DNA of 64,000 nt from positions 1 to 64,000 of the forward strand of contig JAPPHW010000191.1 in NCBI GenBank assembly GCA_028820945.1, read 5' to 3'. The DNA comes from Defluviicoccus sp. Its GTDB lineage: Bacteria > Pseudomonadota > Alphaproteobacteria > MPNO01. A program made the translations under genes and the position numbers. This document shows positions 1-8,823 of this stretch, piece after piece. The notes beneath the pieces were generated by a model, which made no database searches, was not told the origin of the DNA, and saw nothing but the letters and a program-made list of their open reading frames with translations. Position 1 is the first letter of the stretch. Each line of letters begins with the position of its first letter.

Positions 1-34
1 CTTAAGCCACGTCCGCCACCATCTCACCTAGCCA

Positions 35-226
35 TCATGAATAAAGCGGGCTAACTCGTAAGCCGGCCGGATTAATTTCGCCGAGGGCTGTTAAATTGGA
101 GCACCAACGGTTTCCAAAATCTTTTACACTAATGATTTTTGGTCCTTGACCAAAATTCGCCTTTGAATAGTTGAGGCCATTGCGGAAGTCTCCGAGAGTA
201 CCAAGTTTTCGTAGGGGAATAGTCAA
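35..226 (-). pseudogene. Type I restriction specificity subunit (HsdS) N-terminal fragment
   Basis: The 63-residue frame opens with the pattern of the first target-recognition domain of HsdS: a KLG...DFRNGLNY stretch followed by IISVKDFGNRW. Intact HsdS proteins are about 400 residues, so this is only the extreme N-terminus, cut by a stop. The start is a TTG overlapping the stop of the YhaV-like gene, so it may be a read-through remnant rather than a true start. No HsdM or HsdR is visible. The identification rests on family pattern memory. Confidence 0.45.
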
Positions 227-621
227 GCCCCCAACTCCCTGAAGGTTCGGATGATTCTAACCGCAAGCTCTCCTGCCTCCTCGTTTACCCACGCGTAGAC
301 GATCACCTTCGCCCTCGCGTCATAGCGGAAGAACAATCGAAACCGTCCGACCCCGGAACGCCGTCCGGGGCAGGCCCTGGCGCGCCGCCAATGGCGGTGG
401 CGCGCACCCAGCGTGCTGCCCTGGCGGTACTCGTCCCGGGACGGATCCTGCGGGATGACCTCCAGCATCAGCCGGCTCAACGCGTGGAACAGCTTGACGT
501 TCGCATTGGATGCGAATCCCGTCGGATCGCTTCGCTGCGCGCGCTGGGCTGCGTTGTGGAGCTTGCGCAGTTGGTCGATGAGGCAATCGTGGAACAGCAG
601 CGTCCATCCGTGATGCCGCAT
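223..621 (-). CDS. yhaV: YhaV-family RNase toxin, altered C-terminus, antitoxin missing
   Basis: This 132-residue protein shows the YhaV signature in order: HGWTLLFHDCLIDQL, SDPTGFASNANVKLF, PQDPSRDEYRQGSTLG, RHWRRA and RFRLFFRYDARAKVIVYAWVNEE. YhaV is a RelE-superfamily ribosome-dependent mRNA endonuclease normally paired with the antitoxin PrlF. Two things are odd. The last 15-20 residues do not look like the usual YhaV tail (the family is about 154 residues), and no prlF lies upstream. Instead the start codon abuts the broken 5' end of a helicase gene on the other strand at about 621-624. It is probably a junction-damaged toxin; activity is uncertain. Confidence 0.75.
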   Translation of the reverse strand: MRHHGWTLLFHDCLIDQLRKLHNAAQRAQRSDPTGFASNANVKLFHALSRLMLEVIPQDPSRDEYRQGSTLGARHRHWRRARACPGRRSGVGRFRLFFRYDARAKVIVYAWVNEEAGELAVRIIRTFRELGA

Positions 622-623
622 CA

Positions 624-1706
624 GAGGGCGACGTCGCCGTCGATGTCCTCGTCCGGTCCCTCAAGGACTTCGAGGAGGCCACCGGGCTGAAGCTCACGTG
701 GGAGGGCAACCTCAAGGAGGACCTGCCGCCCATGCCGCAGTTCCTGAACAGGCTGCTGGCGCTCCCCATCGACGAGCAGAACCAGCTCTTCGGCGCGCTG
801 GAGACCCGGATCGAGGCCAACATCGAGATCGCCGTCGAGGCGGGCACTTTCGAGCGCGGCGTCGAGACCATCGTCGCCGACTCGCTCTCCGTCGCCTCGC
901 GCGAGACCGTGTTCACCCACGAGGGCTCCGGCGCCGAGACCGAGATCGTCGAGATCGCGCGCAAGGACCGGCTGGAGCCGCTCGGCGCCAACGCGGCCAT
1001 CGAGCTCCATGCCGCCACCTCCGGGAAACCGCCGCTCCTGATGGTCAACGGCCAGTCGAAGCGCGCGGCGCTGGTCATGGACGCGCCCGCGCGCACGCTC
1101 GACGACGGCGACGTGCAGGAGCGGGTGCGCCTGGTGCGTCCCGCCGTCCGCGAGACCATGGCCAGGGCGGCCCTGGACGCCTCGCAGTGGCGCGCCGCCG
1201 GCGAGGACCGCTGGCGCGCCCTCTGGGACGCCGAGATCGCGGGGCTGCCTTCGCACCGCGAGTCCCGCTTCTGGCTGGTCGCAGGCCTGCTGCTGCCGAT
1301 CTGGGACCGGCTGCCCGACGAGAGCATGCGGGTGCGCCGCCTCCTCGCCGACGACGGCGAGCACCTGATCGGCCGCATCCTCGGCCCCGCCGAGGTCAGC
1401 GAGTTCCGCGCCGCGCTCGGTCTCGACGGCGGCCCCGGCCTGACCGCCGCCGAGGTCCACGACGAGATCATGGTGCGAGGCGCGTCCTTCCGGCTCGCCA
1501 ACGGCTGGAAGCTGGCGCGGCGCCGCGCCATGGGAGCCTTCCGCATCGAGATCGAGGGTCCCGCGGACGCCGATACCGACGCGCTCAAGCGCATGGGCTG
1601 CATGGCCGAGATCGTCACCTGGCGCACGCGGCTGTTCGCGCCCGATCGCGCCACCCTGGAGCGCATCACGGACCGCTGGCCCATCGCGGCGCCCTCAGCG
1701 TCCTGA
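624..1706 (+). pseudogene. Strawberry-notch-type plasmid helicase/methylase, C-terminal fragment
   Basis: The open frame enters without a start at about 624 and reads EGDVAVDVLVRSLKDFEEATG, then MPQFLNRLLALPIDEQNQLF and ETRIEANIEIAVEAGTFERG. From memory this is the C-terminal domain of the large (about 1,400-residue) strawberry-notch-like helicase found on alphaproteobacterial plasmids. The ATPase and methylase parts are absent. The 5' break coincides with the YhaV start codon on the other strand. A natural stop at 1704-1706 is followed by a spacer and an ATG at 1800 that probably began the next backbone gene before it was lost. Confidence 0.6.
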
Positions 1707-2534
1707 CCGCCTTCCTCCGGCGTCGATCCCACCGCCGGCGCACCTTGCCGCCCGCCTCCGCGCTGGCGGCTCCGCCACACCGCAACGAGGACACCTTCGA
1801 TGACCACGCACGAGCTTCCCGAGGATGGGGGATTCCTCTTCGGGGACAGCGAAGCCGCTGCAGATCACTCCGACCGCAGCCCCGGTTCGGAATTCTATCA
1901 CGGGGCCACCGCTCATCCCGCCGACGAACTTGCAGTCGGTCCGAAAGCAGGGAAATTTCAACCGAAAGTCGTCTCGCCTGTCGAGATGCACCTCGCGGAC
2001 ACGTCCCTGCGATGCTGCGTATTTCTGCTTGACGTGGTGAGTATGAATGCCCGTTGACCGCTGCCAGTCCATCGCGTGATAGCCGATACCCGCGCAGTGT
2101 TCGCCTACTCGAGGAATTCTCGTTCCCAATCGCAACGCCGGCATGCGAAGCGGTTTGCCGGTCGCGCGGGCAATCGGCAAATTCAGTTGCATCAAGGCAA
2201 TGTCCAGATCATTCGTGAAATGGAGTCTTCTGCCCGGCAACAAGCCGCCGAGCTTGTCGTCCTCGCCCGTCTCTGCAGCGTAGAGCGCCCCGATCCCCAT
2301 GCCGGGGTCAGCCATCTTTCCCTCGGCATCAATCTCCAGGGCGTCCTCGATGACATGGCGCGCGGTCAAAACAAGGCCCTGAGACGAGATTGCGAAACAG
2401 GTCCCCACCGCCCGCACATAGTCTCCCTTCATCGCCACCACCGGCATGACCGCCATTTGGGTCGGGTGTGGAAAGGGGCCGACCGTGACGAAGTCTGCGT
2501 CGGCGAAGTCCGCCACCAGATCGCCGTTGTCCAT
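1695..2534 (-). CDS. Trypsin-like (S1/DegP-type) serine protease, C-terminus replaced
   Basis: The serine-protease triad is readable: His in LTARHVIED, Asp in NDLDIALMQL and Ser in GGMSGGPVIEF. There is no signal peptide; the N-terminus is soluble, so the enzyme is probably cytosolic. The start ATG at 2534 has an AAGGAACGG upstream. After ESPILGKLV the last ~35 residues turn Arg/Cys/Gly-rich and antisense to the spacer after the helicase gene, so the natural C-terminus was lost at about 1800. Stand-alone cytosolic trypsin-like proteins are often found in defence islands, but no partner is evident here. Confidence 0.65.
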   Translation of the reverse strand: MDNGDLVADFADADFVTVGPFPHPTQMAVMPVVAMKGDYVRAVGTCFAISSQGLVLTARHVIEDALEIDAEGKMADPGMGIGALYAAETGEDDKLGGLLPGRRLHFTNDLDIALMQLNLPIARATGKPLRMPALRLGTRIPRVGEHCAGIGYHAMDWQRSTGIHTHHVKQKYAASQGRVREVHLDRRDDFRLKFPCFRTDCKFVGGMSGGPVIEFRTGAAVGVICSGFAVPEEESPILGKLVRGHRRCPRCGVAEPPARRRAARCAGGGIDAGGRRSGR

Positions 2535-2555
2535 CTCGCGCCGTTCCTTGATCGA

Positions 2556-3299
2556 TTATGGCCCAGAACTGCTTGACGATGCCGTAGGCCGGAAGCCGTA
2601 GGAGTTCGGGTCTGCTTTGGTTTCCGCAACTGGCATGAGAGCCAGCAGATACAGCGCCTGCATGGCGCGGTCCTGCATTGTCGGGATTCCTAGCGGACGC
2701 ATCTTGCCATTCGCTTTCGGGATGTAGACCCGTCTCAAGGGGCTTGGCTGGTAGCCGCGCCTCCTGAGCGACGTTGCAGCTTTGGCTTTCGATTCCGGCG
2801 TGGACCAAGTTTCGCCGTCCACTCCGGGGGTTCGTTTGCCTTGGTTTTCAGTGACCCGCTTTACGGCGAGCATCTTGCCGTGCAGCGAGCGGGTCAGAAG
2901 CCATTGCAAAGCTTTCACCTTGGCGGGCAGGTGTTCGAGGACGTCCAGCATGTCCCTGTACGGCGGGCTGTCCTTGTCGGCGATCCAGGACTCGCCGTCC
3001 TTATGCCAGGGAGGGTCGGCGGCCTGCAGGGCGGTGCGAAACAGCTCGTAGTCGACGCCGCGGCTCTCCGCCATCTCGGCCGCGCTGATGAATTGGTCCG
3101 GCCTGTAGTGGGCGTCGGGATGGAGCCGGGCGCGGTGCCGTTCCCAGCGCTTGCTCCACTGCAGGTGATTGACGTTGGCGTCGAGAATCTCGTCATGCAA
3201 CAGGTCGAACAACAGGTCCACTTCGTCGGGTGACAACGCGATCTCTGTGCCCCTGATCCAGGCTTCGTGGAGCCTTTCGAAGGCGTTGGGACCGGACAT
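2556..3299 (-). pseudogene. Chimera: unknown ~120-aa protein fused to group II intron reverse transcriptase N-terminus
   Basis: A good start (ATG at 3299, GGGAGG upstream) opens a helical ~120-residue protein of unknown family ([17 protein letters not shown]...). In frame, this switches to the N-terminal part of a group II intron maturase: [50 protein letters not shown] and NSYGFRP. The catalytic RT palm (YADD) is absent; the frame is lost just after SYGFRP at about 2575. It is therefore a double truncation: neither the unknown protein's C-terminus nor the maturase's 0-domain start and palm are present. A 21-bp dyad at 3389-3409 lies upstream. Confidence 0.6.
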
Positions 3300-3388
3300 C
3301 GTGCACCTCCCGGGCAGGATGAAGAGTTGGGGACGCCCCGTCTCCCTGGCCTCGCCGGACGCCGGCCGGGGCGGAGGGAATCTGGCAT

Positions 3389-3409
3389 CGTTGCCGGTCG
3401 CCGACAATG
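3389..3409. promoter_or_regulatory. Dyad symmetry, copy 1 of a duplicated operator-like site
   Basis: An imperfect dyad (CGTTGCCGG, 3-nt spacer, CCGACAATG; 7 of 9 positions pair) is preceded by GGAAT.TGGCATC. It lies 90 bp upstream of the start at 3299 and is closely related to the dyad at 3965-3985 upstream of hicB. Function is inferred. Confidence 0.4.
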
Positions 3410-3477
3410 TGGCGGGACGCCGGTTGGGGGTGGCCGTGTGACGGAATCGCAACGGATCGGGAAGGAACGGGAGGGTG

Positions 3478-3696
3478 TCATTCGAAGTCGGTGCGGCGAA
3501 GCCCGGATTGTCGGATTATGGACATCAGCGTTCCGGTGCGGAGCTCCCGGTGGTCGGGCACCGGGACCGTGGTCGTCCGGCCCTCGTGCATTCTCTGCAT
3601 CACGATATGGCTGCCGCGCCTTCTGACCTCCGCGAAGCCGTGGGATTCGAGAACGCGGCAGACCTCCCGACCGGAGAGAGGCCGCAGCCTAGCCAA
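3478..3696 (-). CDS. hicA: HicA-family mRNA interferase toxin
   Basis: A small basic dsRBD-like protein with the HicA core [52 protein letters not shown]. The conserved His of GSHIVM is the presumed catalytic residue. The likely start is the TTG at 3696, which overlaps the hicB stop (TTGGCTAG) and gives the usual start just before LRPLSG. An ATG at 3720 in the same frame would add eight residues inside hicB. HicA cleaves mRNA and is neutralised by HicB just upstream. Confidence 0.85.
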   Translation of the reverse strand: MARLRPLSGREVCRVLESHGFAEVRRRGSHIVMQRMHEGRTTTVPVPDHRELRTGTLMSIIRQSGLRRTDFE

Positions 3697-3910
3697 CGGC
3701 AACCTCGACGTGGGTGACATAGAACTCGCTTCGCGTCCGGCGCTCGACTTCCTCGGCGGGCGCGGTCTCGAAGAACAGCGTCAGCGCCTCTTCGAGGTTG
3801 CTGCGTGCCTGGGCCACGCTGTCCCCCTGGCTGGCAATATCCACTTCGGGACAGAGTGCGACATAGCCGTCGCCGTCGCGTTCGACAATCGCGGTTAGCC
3901 GTCTGTTCAT
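3689..3910 (-). CDS. hicB: HicB-family antitoxin
   Basis: A 73-residue protein with the HicB partial RNase H-like fold: LTAIVERDGDGYVALCPEVDIASQGDSVAQARSNLEEALTLFFE. No C-terminal DNA-binding domain is present, so this is the short form. hicB precedes hicA with overlap, giving antitoxin-first order. The start ATG at 3910 follows CCGAGGAGACCCGTT. A near-perfect 9-bp inverted repeat 55 bp upstream is a candidate autoregulatory operator. Confidence 0.85.
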   Translation of the reverse strand: MNRRLTAIVERDGDGYVALCPEVDIASQGDSVAQARSNLEEALTLFFETAPAEEVERRTRSEFYVTHVEVAVG

Positions 3911-3964
3911 AACGGGTCTCCTCGGCCTTGCGGCCAGCCAGCCTGGGTGGATGGAATGTGGCAT

Positions 3965-3985
3965 CATTGTCGGGCGCCGACAATG
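3965..3985. promoter_or_regulatory. Palindrome upstream of hicBA, copy 2
   Basis: CATTGTCGG, a 3-nt GCG spacer and CCGACAATG form a perfect 9-bp inverted repeat about 55 bp before the hicB start. It is a candidate operator for HicAB or another regulator. A diverged copy lies at 3389-3409. Confidence 0.45.
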
Positions 3986-4341
3986 AGGTGCGACGGCGCT
4001 CGGACCGGGAGGCCGCTCGATCGGGTTGGCCGAGCGGTGGAGCGTGGCGGGCAGTGGCGGCTGGAGCTGACCGCTACGCCTGGTGCAAACTTCCCGGCCC
4101 TGGAACGACAGCTCCGCCAAGTTGGGCACCCGGCTTCACTTCGCTCTGCTCGCCATCCAACATGGTGCATAGAACATCCACGCACTAGCCCGACTTATTC
4201 TTAGAACAGAGCGATTGTCGGCTGATTTTGCGCGCGCAGGGGGTTGTGTTCGGCGCCTTCGTAGCGCCGTGATTTGAGTTCTTCGGTGTCGGGGTTGGGG
4301 GTTGAAGGGTCTCGGGTTTGTGGGGCACGCCGCCCCGGCGG

Positions 4342-5682
4342 TCAGGGGCCCGAGGCGGCGAGCCGGCCCGCCAGCAGGCGGATCAGCGAGGCGTCCGGAC
4401 AGGCCGAGGCGAAGTGGATGCGCACCCGCGCGGCCTTCTCGACCACCCGGGCGCCGATCTTGAGGAGGCTCTGGCGGAGGCTGGTGAACTCGGCCCAGTG
4501 GAGCGGCATGCGGCGCGGCACCGCGTCGCGGAGCGCCAGCATCAGCCAGTAGGCGGCGGTGTGGAGCACCAGGCGGAACTGGTTGGCGAGCGGGCTCTGG
4601 CAGGAGGTGCGGTCGGAGGCGAGCTGGACCCGATGCCGCTTGATCAGGTTTTCCGCCTGTCCCCTCGCGCAGTAGACCCCCTCGTAGAGGCGGCGGGGCT
4701 CTCCGGCCAGCGAAGTGACGATGTAGCGCGCGTCGAAGCCGCGCGCGGTGGCTTCCAGCCGGGCGACCACCCGGCGCTCGCGGCTCCACGAGCCGGCGGC
4801 GTAGGCGAAGTCGGCGAAGCCGCGCACCCGCTCCGCGCCGGCCTCGGCGCGGCGCACCTTGAGGTCGTCGGCGGTCTCGTAGGCCAAGCCGTGCAGCACC
4901 GCGTTGCCGGCGAGGCCGAAGACGTAGTCGACGCCGTTGTCCTCGCACCAGTCCATCGCCTCGCGGCGGCCGTAATGGCTGTCGCCGCGGAAGGTCAGCC
5001 GGGTGCGCGGCCAATGCCGGCGGATACGGCGCACCAGGTGCTTGATCAGGATGCGGACCTCGACACCGGACGGCGTCTTGCCGGGGCGCAGAAGGATCGC
5101 CACCGGCCTGCCGCTCTCGACATGGTAGACGTGGACGGGAAGGAAGCAGCGCGTGTCGTAATGCGCGTTGAACAGCGAGAGCTGCTGGTGGCCGTGAACC
5201 CGGTCGCAGGTGTCGTCGATGTCGAGCGTGATCGCCGTCGGCGCCGCCGCGAAGGATCGGCAGAAGATGTCGACCAGGGCCGCCGTCATGCGGCCCACCT
5301 CGCCGCGGGACGGCGCGTTCTCCAGACGGCTCATGGTGGGCTGGGAACAGAGATCGCGGCCGCTCTCCGGCGCCCGGCCGACCGCCAGCTTGAACAGCGG
5401 ATCGCCGCGCAGCGTGTCGCAGTCGTCGGCGACTTCGTAACCGCACGCGATCGCGAACATGCGGAACCGGAGCATCGCCGGCAGCGTGTGGACCACCAGC
5501 GCCGGGTCGCGCCACTCCCGGATGCAGCCGGCCAGCGCCTCGGCCAGCCCGAGCCGGCGTTCGGCCTCGCGCAGCAGGACCAGCCCGCCGTCGGAAGAGA
5601 TCAGACCGCCCTCGAAATCGGCGATCACCTTCTTGCGTTGTACGGCTGGAAGGCTGATCGAAACCTGCAGCATGAATGGCAT
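4342..5682 (-). mobile_element. IS1380-family transposase
   Basis: The 446-residue transposase appears full length. IS1380 features include the N-terminal ADFEGGLISSDGGLVLLREAE, then a DDE triad: Asp at about 154-157 (TLDIDDTCD), Asp234 (FRGDSHYG) and Glu344 (RGQAENLIKRH). The frame is intact with a plausible ATG start. I could not fix the terminal inverted repeats or a target duplication by eye in the ~150 bp on either side. It lies between hicBA and the low-GC gene at 5852-6907. Confidence 0.85.
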
Positions 5683-5851
5683 CGAGCCCTGTGCCTAGCT
5701 CAAGAGCAGCTGGAAAAATCGTTACCGGCTATCCCGACAGCCGTATCGACGAACTCGTCCCATAGAATTTCGAGCCAGCGCGAAGATGAGAACCGGGTGC
5801 CTCGTCGTCACTGCTTACGCTACAGCAGCCCACACCAAATGTTTGCCTGTC

Positions 5852-6907
5852 TCAGGTGACACTTTCCGCCAAGTTTCGTAATCCGCATTTATTGTATGCT
5901 GCCAAAATCCGAAGCGTGTCATATCCGTCAATTATGCAGAATCGCCTTGGATTCCCCATTTGATGTGCATATGCGCGCATCTGCCTGCGCACTCCATTTC
6001 GGACCTCATGACAATGCTGCAAGATCAGCAAGTCCGCAGGCTCATCGAAGAACCGTCCAATTTGGTCTCCATTTTTTCCAAGGTCTGATGGCATCATTGG
6101 GTGAAATCTGCTAGGGCCTTTGAGCAAAAATGCACTAGAGACTCTCTGGTCGTCCACCAACAGGCGGCTTGTGAACAGGTCCGATGACTCGCCACCCCAA
6201 TCCTTTGGGATATTCGGTTCACCGATAATCTCCGCGAATGCACTTTTCACCATAGATTCAGATATATTTTTCAACTTCTGAAGGTCTGCTTTCTGCGGGT
6301 GCACTTCGTCGTTCCGAATTGCAGAAAATGAATCAATTTGTTCAACAAACACCTCCAAATAATTTGTCCAAACACCAGCGAAACCAGCCAATTGGGAAGA
6401 TGGATCAACGATGTTGGCAAACACATATGGTATTGCTCTAATACTATTCCCTTTAATGTCGGTTACCAATCCTAGCGCGAATTTTCTTCGATGACCAGAT
6501 AGCTCCGTCCAAGACGATGTAGACGTCAAGTGTTCATGATGAAAATCAAACGATACTCTCCCTCCCTTCTTCCATTCTCCTAATTTACTATAAGCAATCG
6601 CAGATTCAACATCCTTTCCGTTCATGCGCTCTTCATACGACTTACGGAGTCCAACAAAATAGTAGTTTGAATGATGTGTGAACATTGAGCCAGCTGTCAA
6701 CTTATCGCTTGCCAGTAATACCTCCAAAGGCGGAGGTCCAGCCGTCTTCATCCAACTAATCAGTGCTTTTTTCAGTTCAGAGAGTCGGCGAAGTTTGGCG
6801 AGTTGATCGTCTCCTGAGCACTGACTACTCGGTAGAAAATCTCCCGCAAGTTCAACTATGCGGCGAGCATTCAAGTACCAGCACGTGAGATCGTAAGGAA
6901 TGGCCAT
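5852..6907 (-). CDS. Unknown 351-aa protein, possible nuclease-like C-terminus
   Basis: An intact frame with visibly lower GC than its neighbours, implying transfer. No signal peptide or membrane segment is seen. The C-terminal third is the most family-like: a Lys in AFLLKGPSRFHPM, then GKNGDQIGRFFDEPADLLILQHCHEV, RRQMRAYA and PRRFCIIDGYDTLRILAAY. The order of Lys, a hydrophobic strand PADLLILQHCH and a second strand FCIIDG resembles divergent restriction-endonuclease-like folds, but that is inference only. It is flanked by an IS1380 transposase and an antitoxin remnant, so it is likely cargo of the same island as the conjugation operon. Confidence 0.6.
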   Translation of the reverse strand: MAIPYDLTCWYLNARRIVELAGDFLPSSQCSGDDQLAKLRRLSELKKALISWMKTAGPPPLEVLLASDKLTAGSMFTHHSNYYFVGLRKSYEERMNGKDVESAIAYSKLGEWKKGGRVSFDFHHEHLTSTSSWTELSGHRRKFALGLVTDIKGNSIRAIPYVFANIVDPSSQLAGFAGVWTNYLEVFVEQIDSFSAIRNDEVHPQKADLQKLKNISESMVKSAFAEIIGEPNIPKDWGGESSDLFTSRLLVDDQRVSSAFLLKGPSRFHPMMPSDLGKNGDQIGRFFDEPADLLILQHCHEVRNGVRRQMRAYAHQMGNPRRFCIIDGYDTLRILAAYNKCGLRNLAESVT

Positions 6908-7512
6908 GCTTAATCTCCTAACACCATCAGCGTTCGGATTGGTCCGTCACTCACGCCTCTGGCTGTATGTCGATTATCCTTGAAGTCTTCCAGACAGCTA
7001 CACTATCGCAACACGCAGGCCAAGTATGAGGCAAGGATTCTTGTGCCGTGACGATCTTTCGTACCCTCACTTTTGCGTGCAAATGCGCGTACCACTCCGC
7101 GAATCATAGGACAGTAATCCTGCCATCCGGCTGTAACTCCTCTCCCCTTAGAAGTTCACCATCCAGATCGAAGGATGCCAGTCCCCATTTAGAACTTCAT
7201 CGCCTTGGTGGTCTCCCACGCCCCGAACGAGCTTGTTCACTTCATGGTTCCTACGGACAGGAACCATGTGTCGTCGAGCAGACAGAGCACATAACGCTGC
7301 AGCTTCGCGGTCAACACTTAGTGTCGCAGCGCGTAGAACATGTTCCCCGCCGACCCTCCCACGAGTGCGCCAAGCTTTCAATGCGGCCGGCGCTGAATTT
7401 TGAATCTGTATGGCTCCCCTTCCCGACGCCTGTCAACGGCGTTGAAGGACGAGGTGCGGAGAGGACTGTCTGCCCCTCGCTCATCATCCGCATCTACAGG
7501 CTTGCCGCACCT
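6908..7512. other. 605-bp gap, no supported gene
   Basis: No gene is supported here. A perfect 9-bp inverted repeat (7244-7252 / 7259-7267, 6-nt spacer) is the only structure noted. A toxin partner would be expected here, just downstream of the ParS-type antitoxin, but no RES-domain frame is visible. Confidence 0.5.
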
Positions 7513-8097
7513 TTACGCAAAATCGCCCTGACGGTCTCCCTGGGCGGCCTCAGCCACGCGCTCGGCCTCGCCCCGCGCCAGAAGGACGAGCGGCTCCGCC
7601 CCGTCGAGCGACGGTCGCGCCGTCGTCAGCCAGACCCACGCGGCGTAGCCATCGGCGAACAACGCGATCACGCGGTCCAGACCCGCCAACGGGCGGTTAC
7701 GGTCGTCGAGCTGCGCCGCCGGGAACACATAGCCGCGCCTCGCGTTCTGCCAGCCGACGATCCGTCCCTTCCTGCGCCAGTCGTGCACCGACTGCCGGGT
7801 CCTGAGCCCGGTGCGCGCCGCCAGCTCTTCCGAGGTCAGCAGGGTCTCTGGCACGCCGCCGCGCGTCCGCGCAGCCAGCCGTCGCTCCGCCTCGTCAGCG
7901 TCGACAGTCGTCGAGGCTGGTCCCGCGATCGTATCGACCCCGGATCGTTCCCGGTCGTTTGCCGCCAGCGCGTCCGCCGCCGCCGCCAGCGCCGAGCACA
8001 CCGCCTCGGGATGCGCGACCAGCGCCGCCACATGCGCGGCGCTGAGACGCCTAGCGGCGTCGTGCAGCATCCCCTCCAGCTCGTCCCGCTCGCGCAT
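7513..8097 (-). CDS. Xre/MbcA/ParS-type antitoxin, orphan
   Basis: The 194-residue protein has a helical N-terminus, a short helix-turn-helix-like segment (TSEELAARTGLRTRQSVHDWRRKGRIVG) and the C-terminal toxin-binding domain typical of ParS/MbcA antitoxins: GLDRVIALFADGYAAWVWLTTARPSLDGAEPLVLLARGEAERVAEAAQG. The start is the ATG at 8097 with GGAGGG five bases upstream. Its usual partner is a RES-domain NAD-degrading or ADP-ribosylating toxin encoded immediately downstream, which is missing. It may be a remnant or act as an anti-toxin guard. Confidence 0.75.
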   Translation of the reverse strand: MRERDELEGMLHDAARRLSAAHVAALVAHPEAVCSALAAAADALAANDRERSGVDTIAGPASTTVDADEAERRLAARTRGGVPETLLTSEELAARTGLRTRQSVHDWRRKGRIVGWQNARRGYVFPAAQLDDRNRPLAGLDRVIALFADGYAAWVWLTTARPSLDGAEPLVLLARGEAERVAEAAQGDRQGDFA

Positions 8098-8393
8098 CGT
8101 GCCCTCCGCGCGCAAGGCCGTGACCGATCTCCCAGTCTTGCGACCTCGACTTCATAAATGTCCATTCCGTCTGTCCTGTCAACATCGCGACGGACGCGCT
8201 GCCGACTCCGCGCCCCTCGCCATCGGGAGCGAGAGTCCGGCCGGAAGCGGGGCAGCGGCGGGGTGTCTGGGGGAGGGCGTCCCGTCGCCGTTTCCACCAG
8301 CGGCATGACGGAGGGCATGATGAGCTCAGCGACAGCCATCGCCGAAGCATCGGAGTCGAGGTCCACGCCGGCGGACCCGATCGGGCGCCGTCG

Positions 8394-8711
8394 CTACGAC
8401 TTGGCCGTGGCGGAGGTGATTGCCTCCGCCAATGGGCGAAGGCGATTCTTGAGGGCGGTCGCCAACGTGTCGTCCTTGGCGGTGCGCACCACGACCATCT
8501 GCTCGTAGTCGCGAGTTGAAACGCATTTGAGAGCCGTGGTGATCGCACGAAAAACCCCGGTCTCGCGCAGCGGATACCGTGCGACGAGCGCATCGAAGTC
8601 TTCGCCTGCCAGAAGGCGCCGAAACTGGGCGATCTCGTCGGCGAAGGCGGACGGGACGTGGAGGTCAATAGTCGGGCCGGTCGCCGACCGGATGGTCTTC
8701 CAGTCGGGTAC
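8394..8711 (-). pseudogene. C-terminal fragment of an unidentified protein
   Basis: The last ~105 residues of a protein-like frame: FADEIAQFRRLLAGEDFDALVARYPLRETGVFRAITTALK and so on, to a stop at 8394. Composition and periodicity look coding. From memory the segment resembles C-termini of AAA-type ATPases from alphaproteobacteria, but this is not certain. Its 5' side is cut near the recombinase fragment that starts on the opposite strand. Confidence 0.4.
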
Positions 8712-8823
8712 GGAATGGCAAACTGCGGGATACGGATGTGGATGGAAGCGCCACCCCATCGGGGTGCGGCGCCCCGCCAACACCGACCGGCGCCGGGGCG
8801 TCCGCGGGCCGGGGCGCGCTGAG

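Noticed and set aside
4186..5780. Attempt to define IS1380 terminal inverted repeats
   Set aside because: Short similarities near 4196-4225 and 5715-5750 did not give a convincing inverted repeat or target duplication by eye.
7148..7381. Minus-strand 77-residue frame with a natural-looking tail
   Set aside because: No recognisable domain, no RBS and a mixed composition; not enough to call a gene.
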